Positions 44,963-54,174 of a stretch of DNA of 64,000 bases are shown one piece after another (the first letter of the stretch is position 1; every line of letters begins with the position of its first letter). The notes under the pieces were generated by a model that did no database searches, had not been told where the DNA came from, and worked only from the letters and a program-made list of their open reading frames with translations. This stretch comes from Chitinimonas prasina. Its GTDB lineage: Bacteria > Pseudomonadota > Gammaproteobacteria > Burkholderiales > Chitinimonadaceae. Location of the stretch: the NCBI RefSeq assembly GCF_030160395.1, contig NZ_BSOG01000008.1, positions 25,586 through 89,585 on the forward strand, written 5' to 3'. A program made the translations under genes and the position numbers.

Positions 44963-45676
44963 CTAGCGACCGGCATAAAGTACGAACATTGCAGGTCTTT
45001 TCTTCAGGTCCGGCCTGGTCTGTGACTTCCAGTTGCTGAGTGTTTGCGACACGATGAGTTCATCGCTGCAGCTCAAATCGCGCGCCACGGTCAGTTGCGT
45101 GGCCGGTTTGCATGCCTGCAGTATGGCATCCACCATGGCGTCATTGCGGTAGGGCGTTTCAATAAACAGCTGGGCTTCGTTGAGCCTGCTTGAATCTCGC
45201 TCCAGCTCGCGTAGTCGCTCCTGCCTGGGGCCGGCCTCAACCGGTAGGTAGCCATGGAAGCGGAAGCGCTGGCCGCTGGCGCCGGCTGCCATCAGGGCCA
45301 GCAGTATGGAGGATGGTCCCACCAGCGGTACGACACGTATGCCGCGCCTATGTGCCAGCCTGACCAGGTTGGCGCCTGGGTCTGCCACGCCGGGGCAGCC
45401 GGCTTCCGAGATGACACCCACGTCATGGCCGGCTTCCAACGGGGCAAGCAGTGCGGCCAGCTCGCTCTCCTTGCTGTGCTCATTCAGCTCCATCATCTTC
45501 AGCTCGGCTATGACGCGCTCGGGGCCGTACAGCTTGAGGAAGCGGCGTGCCGTCTTGGCGTTTTCCACCACCCAGTGGTCTATGCGATTGGCCAGGGTCC
45601 GCACGTCATGCGGCAGGATGGCCTCCAGCGGGCCTTCGCCCAGTGGTGCCGGTACCAGATAGAGTGTGCCCTTCAT
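44963..45676 (-). CDS. SAM-dependent methyltransferase, RsmI/YraL-like
   Basis: A 237-aa tetrapyrrole-methylase-fold protein of the ribosomal RNA small subunit methyltransferase I superfamily (2'-O-methylation of 16S C1402 in RsmI). MKGTLYLVPAPLGEGPLEAILPHDVRTLANRIDHWVVENAKTARRFLK, LEAGHDVGVISEAGCPGVADPGANLV, VVPLVGPSSILLALMAAGASGQRFRFHGYLP and LFIETPYRN match. It lacks the C-terminal extension of true RsmI and is the shorter paralog often seen next to maf. Its ATG overlaps the maf stop by 4 bp (ATGA). Confidence 0.88.
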   Translation of the reverse strand: MKGTLYLVPAPLGEGPLEAILPHDVRTLANRIDHWVVENAKTARRFLKLYGPERVIAELKMMELNEHSKESELAALLAPLEAGHDVGVISEAGCPGVADPGANLVRLAHRRGIRVVPLVGPSSILLALMAAGASGQRFRFHGYLPVEAGPRQERLRELERDSSRLNEAQLFIETPYRNDAMVDAILQACKPATQLTVARDLSCSDELIVSQTLSNWKSQTRPDLKKRPAMFVLYAGR

Positions 45677-46257
45677 AGCAGTGGATAGCCTTCCTCGCGC
45701 AGCATGTGGCACAGCGCTATCAGCGGCAGGCCGATGATGGCAGCAGGGTCGCTGCCTTCCATGCGGTCTATCATGGCGACGCCCAGCCCTTCGGTCTTTG
45801 CGCTACCGGCGCAGTCATAGGGCTGTTCGCGCTCCAGATAGCGGGTGATCTCGGCATCACTATAGTCGCGCATGCTGACTTGCCAGGGGACGACGATCTC
45901 CTGGGTGCGGCCGCTGGCGCTATTGTGCAGGGCCAGGGCGGTATGGAACACCAGGGTCTGGCCGCGCATGGCACTCAGTTGCACGAAGGCACGTTCGAAA
46001 TTGCCGGGTTTGCCCAACTGCTCGCCATGTAGCAATGCAACTTGATCCGAGCCGATGATTAGGGCATTGGGATAGCGGCCGGCCAGCGATTGCGCCTTGA
46101 TTCTGGCCAGGCGGGTCGCCGTTTCGGCGGCAGTCTCGCCGGCAAGGGGGGTTTCGTCGCAATCCGGTGCGGCGACTTCGAATGGCAGGCCCAGGCGGCT
46201 GAGCAGCTCGCGCCTATAGCGCGAGGTGGAGCCGAGTACGAGTGTTGGTGTGCTCAT
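45673..46257 (-). CDS. maf: Maf/YceF nucleotide pyrophosphatase
   Basis: A 194-aa Maf-fold enzyme that hydrolyses modified nucleotides; the YceF branch prefers 7-methyl-GTP. LVLGSTSRYRRELLSRLGLPFEVAAPDCDET is the Maf signature, NALIIGSDQVALLHGEQLGKPG contains the catalytic Asp, and AGSAKTEGLGVAMIDRMEGSDPAAIIGLPL the metal-binding end. Start at 46257 (MSTPTLVLG). It is divergent from yceD, the same order as the yceF-yceD-rpmF-plsX-fab region of E. coli, and overlaps the methyltransferase gene downstream. Confidence 0.95.
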   Translation of the reverse strand: MSTPTLVLGSTSRYRRELLSRLGLPFEVAAPDCDETPLAGETAAETATRLARIKAQSLAGRYPNALIIGSDQVALLHGEQLGKPGNFERAFVQLSAMRGQTLVFHTALALHNSASGRTQEIVVPWQVSMRDYSDAEITRYLEREQPYDCAGSAKTEGLGVAMIDRMEGSDPAAIIGLPLIALCHMLREEGYPLL

Positions 46258-46397
46258 GATGGAGGCGGTTCCAGCGGGTTGACTTGATCTTGCGCCCTGC
46301 GGCGGCCTGCCTGAGCCTTGCCTGGCCGGCAGATTTGCAGGGGCCAGGAAGGGGCGGGTGGGCTGTGCCTGCACCGCACGGCAAAGGCTAGATTTTT

Positions 46398-46425
46398 TTG
46401 ACGTTTGAAGGACTTGGAGTATATC
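46398..46425 (+). promoter_or_regulatory. Candidate promoter of yceD-rpmF
   Basis: TTGACG (46398-46403), 16-bp spacer, TATATC (46420-46425). It lies only about 12 bp before the yceD ATG, so the message would have almost no leader; another promoter may exist upstream. Confidence 0.4.
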
Positions 46426-46436
46426 ATCCACCGTTT

Positions 46437-46952
46437 ATGTCCGACCTCACCTTCGACAACGGCGAATTTGCCAGACGTGAACGCACCCTGCAGGGGGAAT
46501 TGGCCTTGGCCGATCTGCCCCGTGTGGCGGCCGACGTGCTGGGCGGTAGTGCCATACAATTTGCCCTGGCCGGCAACGCAGACAAGTACAAGCGCCTGAC
46601 GCTGGACTTGCGTGTAGGCGGCCAGCTTGAGTTGAAATGCCAGCGCTGCCTCAAGTCCTTGCCGTTCGAGATAGACGTAGCGACACGCTTCACCCTGTTT
46701 GCCGACGAGGCCAAGCTGGATGAGGCGGAAGCGGAAGATGAGGACATGGAAGGTTTGCTGTTTGAGCAAGAGTTCAGCCTGCTAAACCTGATTGAGGACG
46801 AGATTTTGCTGTCGCTACCCTATGCTCCGGCACACGATGCGTGTGTTGCTGAGGTGGGTGTGGCGCCAGATGCGGACGTAGTGCCGCAAAAGCCGAACCC
46901 GTTTGCCGTGCTGGCGGATCTTAAAGGCAAGTTGCAGCGCGGCGAACACTAA
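46437..46952 (+). CDS. yceD: YceD (DUF177), 23S rRNA accumulation protein
   Basis: A 171-aa protein of the DUF177 family, needed in E. coli for normal 23S rRNA levels. GELALADLPRVAADVLGGSAIQFALAG, LELKCQRCLKSLPFEIDVATRFTLF (CxxC), and the acidic middle DEAEAEDEDMEG followed by LLFEQEFSLLNLIEDEILLSLPYAPAHDACVAE plus PNPFAVLADLKGKL are standard. rpmF starts 39 bp later, the conserved yceD-rpmF pair. Confidence 0.95.
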   Translation: MSDLTFDNGEFARRERTLQGELALADLPRVAADVLGGSAIQFALAGNADKYKRLTLDLRVGGQLELKCQRCLKSLPFEIDVATRFTLFADEAKLDEAEAEDEDMEGLLFEQEFSLLNLIEDEILLSLPYAPAHDACVAEVGVAPDADVVPQKPNPFAVLADLKGKLQRGEH

Positions 46953-46991
46953 GTTTTTGTCATTTTCGAGTTTGATCCAGGAGTTAGAACC

Positions 46992-47171
46992 ATGGCCGTT
47001 CAACAGAACAAAAAATCCCCTTCCAAGCGCGGCATGCATCGCGCCCACGATTTCCTGACCGCTCCTGCGCTGGCTGTTGAGCCCAGCACTGGCGAGGCTC
47101 ACCTGCGTCACCACATCAGCCCCAACGGCTTCTACCGTGGTCGTCGCGTGGTCAAGGCCAAGGGCGAGTAA
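46992..47171 (+). CDS. rpmF: 50S ribosomal protein L32
   Basis: A 59-aa ribosomal protein: [22 protein letters not shown] then [38 protein letters not shown]. It is of the zinc-independent type (no Cys pairs). AGGAG lies 8 bp before the ATG. A strong terminator follows, although plsX is the next gene. Confidence 0.98.
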   Translation: MAVQQNKKSPSKRGMHRAHDFLTAPALAVEPSTGEAHLRHHISPNGFYRGRRVVKAKGE

Positions 47172-47198
47172 TTGTCCTTTGCTTCGGCAAGCAATACC

Positions 47199-47229
47199 AA
47201 GGCGCGCTTCCTACGAAGCGCGCCTTTTT
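47199..47229 (+). terminator. Terminator between rpmF and plsX
   Basis: 12-bp perfect stem AAGGCGCGCTTC / GAAGCGCGCCTT, CTAC loop, then TTTTG. It likely lowers read-through from the ribosomal genes into the fatty acid genes. Confidence 0.9.
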
Positions 47230-47289
47230 GTTTGTACTGTTTCAAGCTAGCGCTTGGCGAACATCGCGCTAGCCCGTAATCTCCCGCCC

Positions 47290-48324
47290 ATGGAAATCAC
47301 AGTCTCTATCGATGCAATGGGCGGCGACCACGGTGTGCATGTCACCGTGCCCGCCGCACTCCAGTTTCTCAAGGCACATCCCGACGTCAATGTGGTCCTG
47401 GTGGGTTTGCAGGATGCCATTGAGGCCGAGCTGAAGGCGCGTCACGCCACGGTTGGCCCGCGTCTGCGCATCCATCACGCCAGCGAAGTCGTAGCCATGG
47501 ACGAGGCGCCCCAGTTGGCCCTCAAGAACAAGAAAGACTCGTCCATGCGGGTGTCCATCAATCTGGTGAAGTCCGGCGAGGCGCATGCCTGCGTGTCGGC
47601 AGGCAACACCGGTGCGCTGATGGCCACGGCCCGTTTTGTGCTCAAGACCCTGGCGGGCATAGATCGCCCTGCCATCGCCAAGATGCTGCCCACCATGCAC
47701 GGCACCAGCTGCGTGCTGGATCTGGGGGCCAATGTCGACTGTACGCCCGAGCAACTGTATCAGTTCGGCGTGATGGGGGCGGCGCTCAGCAGTGCGCTCA
47801 ATCACCAGGACAGGCCCACGGTCGGCCTGCTCAATATAGGCTCGGAGGACATCAAGGGTAACGAGGTGGTCAAGGAGGCAGCCGAATTGCTGAAGGCGTC
47901 CAGTCTCAACTTCCGTGGCAATGTGGAAGGCAATGACATCTACAAGGGTACGGTGGATGTGGTGGTCTGCGACGGCTTTACCGGCAACGTGGCATTGAAG
48001 GCCTCGGAAGGCCTGGCCAAGATGCTGACCGAGATACTGAAGGACGAGTTCTCCCGCAGTTGGTGGCGCAAGCTGATTGCCCTGGTGGCTATGCCGGTGT
48101 TGCTGAGTTTTCGCCACCGCATGGATACCAGGCGCTTCAATGGCGCCAGCCTGTTGGGCCTGCGCGGTATTGTGGTGAAGAGTCACGGCGGTGCAGACAG
48201 GCTGGGTTTCTACTATGCGCTGGAGCAGGCCTTGGAAGAAGCCCGTTCCGGTGTGCTGCACAAGATTACCGAAACCATGGCGGACCATGTGGTGGCCAGC
48301 AAGGCGGCGGCCGAGCGAACTTAG
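47290..48324 (+). CDS. plsX: Phosphate acyltransferase PlsX
   Basis: A 344-aa enzyme that makes acyl-phosphate from acyl-ACP for phospholipid synthesis. [68 protein letters not shown], and [22 protein letters not shown] are all family signatures. The start at 47290 ([13 protein letters not shown]) matches the family. fabH follows after about 250 bp. Confidence 0.97.
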   Translation: MEITVSIDAMGGDHGVHVTVPAALQFLKAHPDVNVVLVGLQDAIEAELKARHATVGPRLRIHHASEVVAMDEAPQLALKNKKDSSMRVSINLVKSGEAHACVSAGNTGALMATARFVLKTLAGIDRPAIAKMLPTMHGTSCVLDLGANVDCTPEQLYQFGVMGAALSSALNHQDRPTVGLLNIGSEDIKGNEVVKEAAELLKASSLNFRGNVEGNDIYKGTVDVVVCDGFTGNVALKASEGLAKMLTEILKDEFSRSWWRKLIALVAMPVLLSFRHRMDTRRFNGASLLGLRGIVVKSHGGADRLGFYYALEQALEEARSGVLHKITETMADHVVASKAAAERT

Positions 48325-48571
48325 CGAAACTGGATATGGCACAGCTTGCCTAGTGCACTGTGAGCTCGGGTAGGGTAGGGGTGCGATCAAGCGTACCTAG
48401 GGTGGCCTGGGCTGGATAGCTGGGTCGATAGCCTGCACAGGCGGCGTTGCTGTGCGAACAAAGAGGGGGTTGTGGGCGGGCCCCGGTATTTTCTGACCCG
48501 TGCGACTATGTCTCGTGCGGGCATTACCCCAGCGTACCGCTGCCCAAGAGGCGGCGGATGGAGAGACCGAA

Positions 48572-49531
48572 GTGCAGTATTCCCGCATTGCCGGCACGGG
48601 CAGCTATTTGCCCGCGCGCGTACTGGCCAACGCCGAGTTGGCCCAGCAGGTTGATACCAGTGACGAATGGATAGTGACGCGTACGGGCATCCGTGAGCGT
48701 CGTATCGCCGCTGCAGACGAGCTGACCAGTGATCTGGCGCTCAAGGCCAGCCTGGCGGCGATGGAGGCGGCGGGTGTTACCGCAGCCGATATCGACCTGA
48801 TCATCGTCGCCACCACCACCCCCGATGTCGTGTTCCCCAGTACGGCCTGCATATTGCAGGACAAGCTGGGTGTGCATGGTTTTCCGGCCTTCGATGTGCA
48901 AGCCGTTTGTGCCGGTTTTGTCTATGCCCTGGCGACGGCTGACCAGTTTGTTCGTGGTGGCATGGCCAAGACGGCGCTGGTGGTGGGGGCGGAAGTGTTC
49001 TCTCGCATACTGGATTGGGATGATCGCAGTACCTGTGTGCTGTTTGGCGATGGTGCGGGCGCAGTGGTGCTGAAAGCCACGGACCAGCCGGGCATTCTGG
49101 TCACCAAGCTCAAGGCGGACGGCCGCTACCGTGACATCCTGACAACCCCGGCCAGCATCATGCACGGCGATGTCAGCGGCAAGCCCTTCCTGCATATGGA
49201 TGGCCCGGCGGTATTCAAGTTTGCGGTCAAAGCGCTGGCCGAGCTGGCTACCGAAACGTTGGCTGCGGCGGGCTTGCCGCAGTCCGAGCTGAGCTGGTTG
49301 GTGCCGCATCAGGCCAATCTGCGCATTATCGAATCCACCGCCAAGCACCTGGGGCTGAGCATGGACAAGGTGGTGGTCACCCTGGATAGGCATGGCAACA
49401 CCTCCGCCGCGTCCATCCCGCTGGCCCTGGATGAGGCGGCCCGAGCTGGTCGCTTCAAGCCGGGTGAGTTGCTGCTGCTGGAGGGGATAGGCGGCGGATT
49501 TGCCTGGGGATCTGCCCTGCTGCGCTGGTAG
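48572..49531 (+). CDS. fabH: 3-oxoacyl-ACP synthase III
   Basis: A 319-aa thiolase-fold enzyme that starts fatty acid synthesis by condensing acetyl-CoA with malonyl-ACP. The start is GTG at 48572 with GGAG upstream, giving [14 protein letters not shown]. Catalytic triad: Cys113 in [13 protein letters not shown] (usually AACAGF), His246 in VPHQANLRI, Asn276 in [11 protein letters not shown]. The 247-bp gap after plsX has no obvious gene and may hold a promoter. Confidence 0.97.
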   Translation: MQYSRIAGTGSYLPARVLANAELAQQVDTSDEWIVTRTGIRERRIAAADELTSDLALKASLAAMEAAGVTAADIDLIIVATTTPDVVFPSTACILQDKLGVHGFPAFDVQAVCAGFVYALATADQFVRGGMAKTALVVGAEVFSRILDWDDRSTCVLFGDGAGAVVLKATDQPGILVTKLKADGRYRDILTTPASIMHGDVSGKPFLHMDGPAVFKFAVKALAELATETLAAAGLPQSELSWLVPHQANLRIIESTAKHLGLSMDKVVVTLDRHGNTSAASIPLALDEAARAGRFKPGELLLLEGIGGGFAWGSALLRW

Positions 49532-49644
49532 GCGGCGGGCGGCGGCGCATCAAACAAGCGCCTGCTTGCTAGCGGTTTGACCGCTTGAAGGGTAGTATCT
49601 GCGCTTATTTTCTGGAAACGTCGTCGAAAAACAAGGGTGATAGC

Positions 49645-50280
49645 GTGTTCAGGCTCTACGGTTCAGCATTCTCGAACTACTCCAACAAGGTCAAGCTGAC
49701 CCTGGTGGAGAAGGGTATCGCCTTCGAGGAGATCGCGACAGGCCCCTCGCAAGAGGCAGATTTTCTGGCGCGCTGCCCCACAGGCAAGGTGCCTTACTTT
49801 GAGGTGGATGGTACTCGCTTTTGCGAGAGCCAGGCTGCATTGGAGTATCTGGAAGAACGCTATCCTGACGTGGCCTTGCTGCCCAAGGACTTGCTGGCAC
49901 GTGCCAAGGTGCGTGAGCTGATCCAGATACTGGAGCAGGATGTGGAGCTGGTGGCCCGTCGTTTGCTGCCGCACGCCTTGTTTGGCGCGCCAGTGGCCGA
50001 TGGTGTCAAGGAAGAGGTGGCGCGCCAGTTGGACCGAGGTGTGCAGGCGTTTGGCCGGGTAGCCCGCTTTTCACCCTATTTGGCGGGCGAGATGTTTACC
50101 CTGGCGGATTGCGCCGCGGCCGTCCATTTCCCCTTGATCAGTCGGATTACCGACAAGGTCTACGGTCGTGACTGGTTTGCCGGTCTGCCGGTGGCGACTT
50201 ATCTCGAATACATGAAGCAACGCCCTGCCTATGCAAAGGTGCTGGCCGATATGGCGGCAGCCCGCGCAGCGCGGGGATAG
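49645..50280 (+). CDS. Glutathione S-transferase-family protein
   Basis: A 211-aa GST-fold protein: thioredoxin-like N-domain (FRLYGSAFSNYSNKVKLTLVEKGIAFEE, TGKVPYFEVDGTRFCESQAALEYLEERYP) and an all-helical C-domain (about 85-205). The catalytic Ser/Tyr region GSAFSNYSNK and the ESQA site suggest glutathione binding. GTG start at 49645. It is wedged between fabH and fabD with a 13-bp gap to fabD, so it is co-transcribed with lipid genes; a GST here is seen in some betaproteobacteria. Role unknown. Confidence 0.85.
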   Translation: MFRLYGSAFSNYSNKVKLTLVEKGIAFEEIATGPSQEADFLARCPTGKVPYFEVDGTRFCESQAALEYLEERYPDVALLPKDLLARAKVRELIQILEQDVELVARRLLPHALFGAPVADGVKEEVARQLDRGVQAFGRVARFSPYLAGEMFTLADCAAAVHFPLISRITDKVYGRDWFAGLPVATYLEYMKQRPAYAKVLADMAAARAARG

Positions 50281-50293
50281 GGAAGCGCGATAG

Positions 50294-51220
50294 ATGAAAC
50301 TTGCATTTGTTTTTCCTGGTCAGGGTTCGCAAGCCATAGGCATGTTGAATGCCTTCGCTGATAGCGATGTGGTGCGGCAGACGCTGGCTGAAGCGAGCGA
50401 GGCGCTCGGTTTTGACCTGGCGGCCATGATAGCCGGCGGCCCGGACGAGGCGCTCAACGCGACCGTCAATACCCAGCCGGCAATGCTGGCGGCAGGCGTG
50501 GCGGTATACCGAGCCTGGCTGGCGGCTGGTGGCCGCAAGCCGGACTATCTCGCCGGCCACAGCCTGGGTGAGTACTCGGCCCTGGTGGCGGCCGATGCGC
50601 TGGATTTCAAGGATGCGGTGCGCCTGGTACGCCTGCGGGCAGAGGCCATGCAGGCCGCGGTGCCAGCTGGGCAGGGTGGCATGGCTGCCATTCTGGGCCT
50701 GGACGACGATGCCATCCGTGCCGCCTGTGCCGAGGCGGCGCAAGGCGAGGTTGTAGAGGCGGTGAACTTCAATACCCCTGGCCAGGTGGTAATTGCGGGC
50801 AGCAAGGCCGCCGTGGACCGGGCCTGTGAGGCTTGTACGGCGCGCGGCGCCAAGCGGGCCTTGCTGCTGCCAGTATCGGTGCCTTCGCATTGCGCGTTGA
50901 TGAAGCCGGCGGCCGTGCAACTGGAAGCGGCCATGGCGGGCATCGTGCTGCGCGCGCCCGCCATTCCGGTGATTCATAACGCAGATGTCACTGCCTGGTC
51001 ACATGACCATGAGATCAAAGGGGCCTTGGCGCGCCAGCTTTATAGCCCGGTGCGCTGGGTAGAGACCGTGCAACTGCTGGCCCAGTACGGAGTGACTGTG
51101 GTGGCCGAATGTGGCCCAGGCAAGGTGCTGGCGGGCATGACCAAGCGTATCAATGGCGAACTGAGTGGCATGGCACTGACCGAGCCGGCCAGTTTCGACA
51201 AGCTGAAGGCGGCACTGTGA
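50294..51220 (+). CDS. fabD: Malonyl-CoA-ACP transacylase
   Basis: A 308-aa enzyme that loads malonate onto ACP. KLAFVFPGQGSQAIGML start, nucleophile Ser90 in AGHSLGEYSALVA, His in VPSHCALMKPAA, and the QLYSPVRWVETVQLLAQYG and VVAECGPGKVLAGMTKRI ends are all present. It overlaps the next gene by four bases (GTGA), indicating translational coupling. Confidence 0.98.
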   Translation: MKLAFVFPGQGSQAIGMLNAFADSDVVRQTLAEASEALGFDLAAMIAGGPDEALNATVNTQPAMLAAGVAVYRAWLAAGGRKPDYLAGHSLGEYSALVAADALDFKDAVRLVRLRAEAMQAAVPAGQGGMAAILGLDDDAIRAACAEAAQGEVVEAVNFNTPGQVVIAGSKAAVDRACEACTARGAKRALLLPVSVPSHCALMKPAAVQLEAAMAGIVLRAPAIPVIHNADVTAWSHDHEIKGALARQLYSPVRWVETVQLLAQYGVTVVAECGPGKVLAGMTKRINGELSGMALTEPASFDKLKAAL

Positions 51221-51498
51221 ACCGGGTGGTGGAGTGTTTTCGCCGCATGCCCTGGATAGACAGGTTGTTTATCCCGCTGGCACTGCTGCTGGGGGTGACG
51301 CGTGTGCATGACGGGCTGGTCAATGGTGTGGCATGGTCGTTGGCTGCTGGTGCGGGTTTCTTCCTGTATGCGGCCGGCAAGCTGGGACAGTACTTGAGCG
51401 GTGATGGTGCCAGGCCCAGCGGCAAGGCCTTGATCATGCAGGTGGCGGGGGGCGGTCTTTGGCTGGCCTCGATGATCTGGCGCCTGACGAACAATTGA
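51217..51498 (+). CDS. Small membrane protein inside the fab cluster
   Basis: A 93-aa protein with two or three membrane helices (LFIPLALLLGVTRV, GVAWSLAAGAGFFLYAAG, IMQVAGGGLWLASMIWRL). Starts with GTG overlapping the fabD TGA; an ATG at 51247 is an alternative. It has no recognised family. Its tight placement between fabD and fabG suggests co-expression with fatty acid synthesis. Confidence 0.65.
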   Translation: MNRVVECFRRMPWIDRLFIPLALLLGVTRVHDGLVNGVAWSLAAGAGFFLYAAGKLGQYLSGDGARPSGKALIMQVAGGGLWLASMIWRLTNN

Positions 51499-51529
51499 CG
51501 ATTGAGCAAGTGAGCGAGGAAGACGACGC

Positions 51530-52273
51530 ATGTCCCTAACAGGCAAAGTAGCACTGGTTACCGGTGCATCCCGCGGCATAGGCCGGGCTATCGCCGAGAC
51601 CCTGGGCAAAGAGGGTGCCATCGTGATAGGCACGGCAACTAGTGACACGGGTGCGCAGGCCATATCGGACTATCTGGCTGCTGCTGGCTATCCGGGCCAG
51701 GGCTTGGCGCTCGACGTGAACGACAGCGCCGCTCTGGATGCCGCGCTTGAGCAGGTCGAGAAAACCCATGGCACCATTGCCGTGCTGGTGAACAACGCGG
51801 GTATTACCCGTGATCAGTTGCTGATGCGGATGAAGGAAGAGGACTGGGATGCCGTCATGGATACCAACCTGCGTTCCGTATATCGGCTATCCAAGGCCGT
51901 ATTGCGTGGCATGATGAAGGCTCGCTGGGGGCGCATCATCAGCATTGCTTCGGTAGTGGGTGCATCCGGCTCTGCCGGTCAGACCAACTACGCCGCCGCC
52001 AAGGCAGGCATGATGGGTTTTACGCGGTCGCTTGCACGTGAGGTAGGCAGCCGCAATATCACGGTCAACTGCGTGGCCCCCGGTTTTATCGATACGGATA
52101 TGACAGCAAGCCTGGCGGATGACTACAAGCAGAAGCTGCTAGCGCAGATTCCGCTGGAGCGTTTGGGCCAGCCACAGGAGATTGCCGATGCCGTGGGCTT
52201 CCTTGCATCGGACCGAGCCGCTTACGTGACGGGTACTACCCTGCATGTAAACGGCGGTATGTACATGAATTAA
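51530..52273 (+). CDS. fabG: 3-oxoacyl-ACP reductase
   Basis: A 247-aa short-chain dehydrogenase using NADPH in fatty acid elongation. VALVTGASRGIGRAIAETL, LVNNAGITRDQLLMRMKEEDWD, and the catalytic Ser141-Tyr154-Lys158 (SIASVVGASGSAGQTNYAAAKAG) match FabG specifically. The C-terminus GTTLHVNGGMYMN is standard. An intrinsic terminator follows at once, before acpP. Confidence 0.98.
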   Translation: MSLTGKVALVTGASRGIGRAIAETLGKEGAIVIGTATSDTGAQAISDYLAAAGYPGQGLALDVNDSAALDAALEQVEKTHGTIAVLVNNAGITRDQLLMRMKEEDWDAVMDTNLRSVYRLSKAVLRGMMKARWGRIISIASVVGASGSAGQTNYAAAKAGMMGFTRSLAREVGSRNITVNCVAPGFIDTDMTASLADDYKQKLLAQIPLERLGQPQEIADAVGFLASDRAAYVTGTTLHVNGGMYMN

Positions 52274-52275
52274 TT

Positions 52276-52296
52276 GGAGTTTTCACTCCGTTTTTT
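52276..52296 (+). terminator. Terminator between fabG and acpP
   Basis: GGAGT / ACTCC stem with TTTC loop and GTTTTTT tail, 3 bp after the fabG stop; a second GGCG-CGCC plus T-run follows. acpP then needs its own promoter; TAGAAT at 52315-52320 is a -10 candidate. Confidence 0.72.
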
Positions 52297-52364
52297 GGCG
52301 TCGCCGTTTTTTGATAGAATGCGGGCGCTTTTGACCATCCAACACGAAAGGTTTGGGTTCAAGA

Positions 52365-52604
52365 ATGGAAAATATCGAACAACGCGTGAAGAAGATCGTC
52401 GCCGAACAGCTGGGCGTCAACGAAGCCGATATCAAGATCGACTCGTCCTTCGTTGAAGACCTCGGTGCCGACTCGCTCGACACCGTTGAGCTCGTGATGG
52501 CGCTGGAAGAAGAATTCGAGTGCGAAATTCCGGACGAAGAAGCCGAAAAGATCACCAACGTTCAGCAAGCCATCGATTACGTCAAGAGCCATCAGGGCAA
52601 GTAA
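52365..52604 (+). CDS. acpP: Acyl carrier protein
   Basis: A 79-aa acidic helical protein carrying fatty acids on phosphopantetheine attached to the Ser of [19 protein letters not shown]. The ATG at 52365 ([12 protein letters not shown]) is the standard start. It lies between terminators on both sides, so it can be expressed at a high level independently. Confidence 0.98.
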   Translation: MENIEQRVKKIVAEQLGVNEADIKIDSSFVEDLGADSLDTVELVMALEEEFECEIPDEEAEKITNVQQAIDYVKSHQGK

Positions 52605-52648
52605 TCCAGCTGTGAGCCAGACCTTGACCGGCTTGGCTGCAGGGTGTG

Positions 52649-52684
52649 CAAGACCCCGACGCGTTTGCTCGCGGCGGGGTCTTG
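52649..52684 (+). terminator. Hairpin after acpP
   Basis: 15-bp stem with one mismatch (CAAGACCCCG..GCG / CGC.CGGGGTCTTG) and a TTTGCT loop; the tail has few T residues. Probable attenuating terminator before fabF. Confidence 0.65.
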
Positions 52685-52786
52685 TCACATTTGCTGTTTA
52701 ATTTGATCGGTCGCTTGTTTGACCGTGGTGTATTGTCATGCGAGTCATGTAGAGTGATGCGCAGCTGTTCTCGATAGGAAGTTCCA

Positions 52787-54028
52787 ATGTCCAAACGCAG
52801 AGTTGTCGTTACTGGCCTGGGCCATGTTTCTCCTGTGGGCAATGATGTCGCTTCAGGATGGGCCAATTTGCTGGCCGGCAAGAGCGGTATCGGCACCATC
52901 ACCCGTTTTGATGCCAGCGATATGGCCTGCCAGATCGCTGGGGAAGTGCGTGGCTTCGATGTCAACCAATACATTTCGCCCAAAGAGGCGCGCCGCATGG
53001 ATACCTTTATCCATTACGGCATTGCCGCTGCGCTGGATGCCATCAAGGATGCCGGCCTGGATGATATTGCTGGCCTGGACAAGACCCGTGTCGGCGTCAA
53101 TATCGGCTCGGGTATCGGCGGCCTGCCCCTGATCGAGGAAACCGGCGTGGATCTGATGCAGGGCGGTCCCCGCAAGATCGGTCCTTTCTTTATTCCTGGT
53201 TCGCTGATCAACCTGATCGCCGGCCACGTCAGCATCATCAAGGGCTATCAAGGCCCCTCCTATGGCATCGTGTCGGCGTGTACCACTGGCGCCCACTGCA
53301 TAGGGGATGCTGGCCGCATGATCCAGTACGGCGACGCCGACATCATGGTAGCTGGGGGGGCCGAATGTGCCATCGCCCGCCTGGGCATAGGCGGTTTTGC
53401 AGCCATGAAGGCGCTGTCTACCCGCAATGACGATCCGACTACGGCTTCGCGCCCCTGGGACAAGGGCCGTGACGGCTTTGTCATGGGCGAGGGAGCAGGG
53501 GTGCTGGTGCTGGAAGAGTACGAGCACGCGGTCAAGCGCGGCGCCACCATCTATGCGGAGCTGGCCGGTTTTGGGATGAGCTCGGACGCCCACCACATCA
53601 CCGCGCCGAATGCCGAAGGCCCGGCGCGTGGCGTGCAGAATGCGTTGCGGGATGCTGGCGTCAATCCTGACGAGGTCGACTACGTCAACGCCCACGGTAC
53701 CTCCACGCCGCTGGGAGACGCCAACGAGACTAATGCACTCAAGATCGCTTTTGGTGACCATGCCCGCAAGCTGGCCGTCAACTCTACCAAGTCCATGACG
53801 GGTCACTTGCTGGGTGGCGCGGGTGGGGTGGAGGCGGTGTATTCCATCCTGGCGTTGCACCACCAGAAGAGCCCGCCCACCATCAATCTGTTCGAGCAGG
53901 ATATCGAGGGGGGCTGTGATCTGGATTACGTGGCCAATACGGCCCGTGACATGACTATCCGGGTCGCGATCTCCAACTCCTTCGGGTTTGGCGGAACCAA
54001 TGGCACGCTGGTGTTCAAGCGGGCCTAG
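52787..54028 (+). CDS. fabF: 3-oxoacyl-ACP synthase II
   Basis: A 413-aa condensing enzyme for fatty acid elongation. Triad Cys165 ([13 protein letters not shown]), His303 ([11 protein letters not shown]) and His340 ([13 protein letters not shown]). Start [23 protein letters not shown] is upstream. It is followed by a terminator before pabB. Confidence 0.98.
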   Translation: MSKRRVVVTGLGHVSPVGNDVASGWANLLAGKSGIGTITRFDASDMACQIAGEVRGFDVNQYISPKEARRMDTFIHYGIAAALDAIKDAGLDDIAGLDKTRVGVNIGSGIGGLPLIEETGVDLMQGGPRKIGPFFIPGSLINLIAGHVSIIKGYQGPSYGIVSACTTGAHCIGDAGRMIQYGDADIMVAGGAECAIARLGIGGFAAMKALSTRNDDPTTASRPWDKGRDGFVMGEGAGVLVLEEYEHAVKRGATIYAELAGFGMSSDAHHITAPNAEGPARGVQNALRDAGVNPDEVDYVNAHGTSTPLGDANETNALKIAFGDHARKLAVNSTKSMTGHLLGGAGGVEAVYSILALHHQKSPPTINLFEQDIEGGCDLDYVANTARDMTIRVAISNSFGFGGTNGTLVFKRA

Positions 54029-54130
54029 CCAGGGCGCAAGAGGCGTTGCGCGCTAGCACGGCGTAGCGTACTGCCCTGTGGCGGCAGGCCTCCTGGCGGA
54101 ATACTCGCCAAGCGGCTTGCCAAACAGAAT

Positions 54131-54156
54131 GCCGCGCGGGAGACTGCGCGGCGTTT
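54131..54156 (+). terminator. Terminator between fabF and pabB
   Basis: GCCGCGC / GCGCGGC stem followed by GTTTTC. Confidence 0.62.
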
Positions 54157-54174
54157 TCATTGATTTGCTGCGCG

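Noticed and set aside
48325..48571. Possible small gene between plsX and fabH
   Set aside because: Short frames here have no ribosome-binding site and no plausible composition; an upstream in-frame ATG for fabH at 48500 is not supported by the family start.
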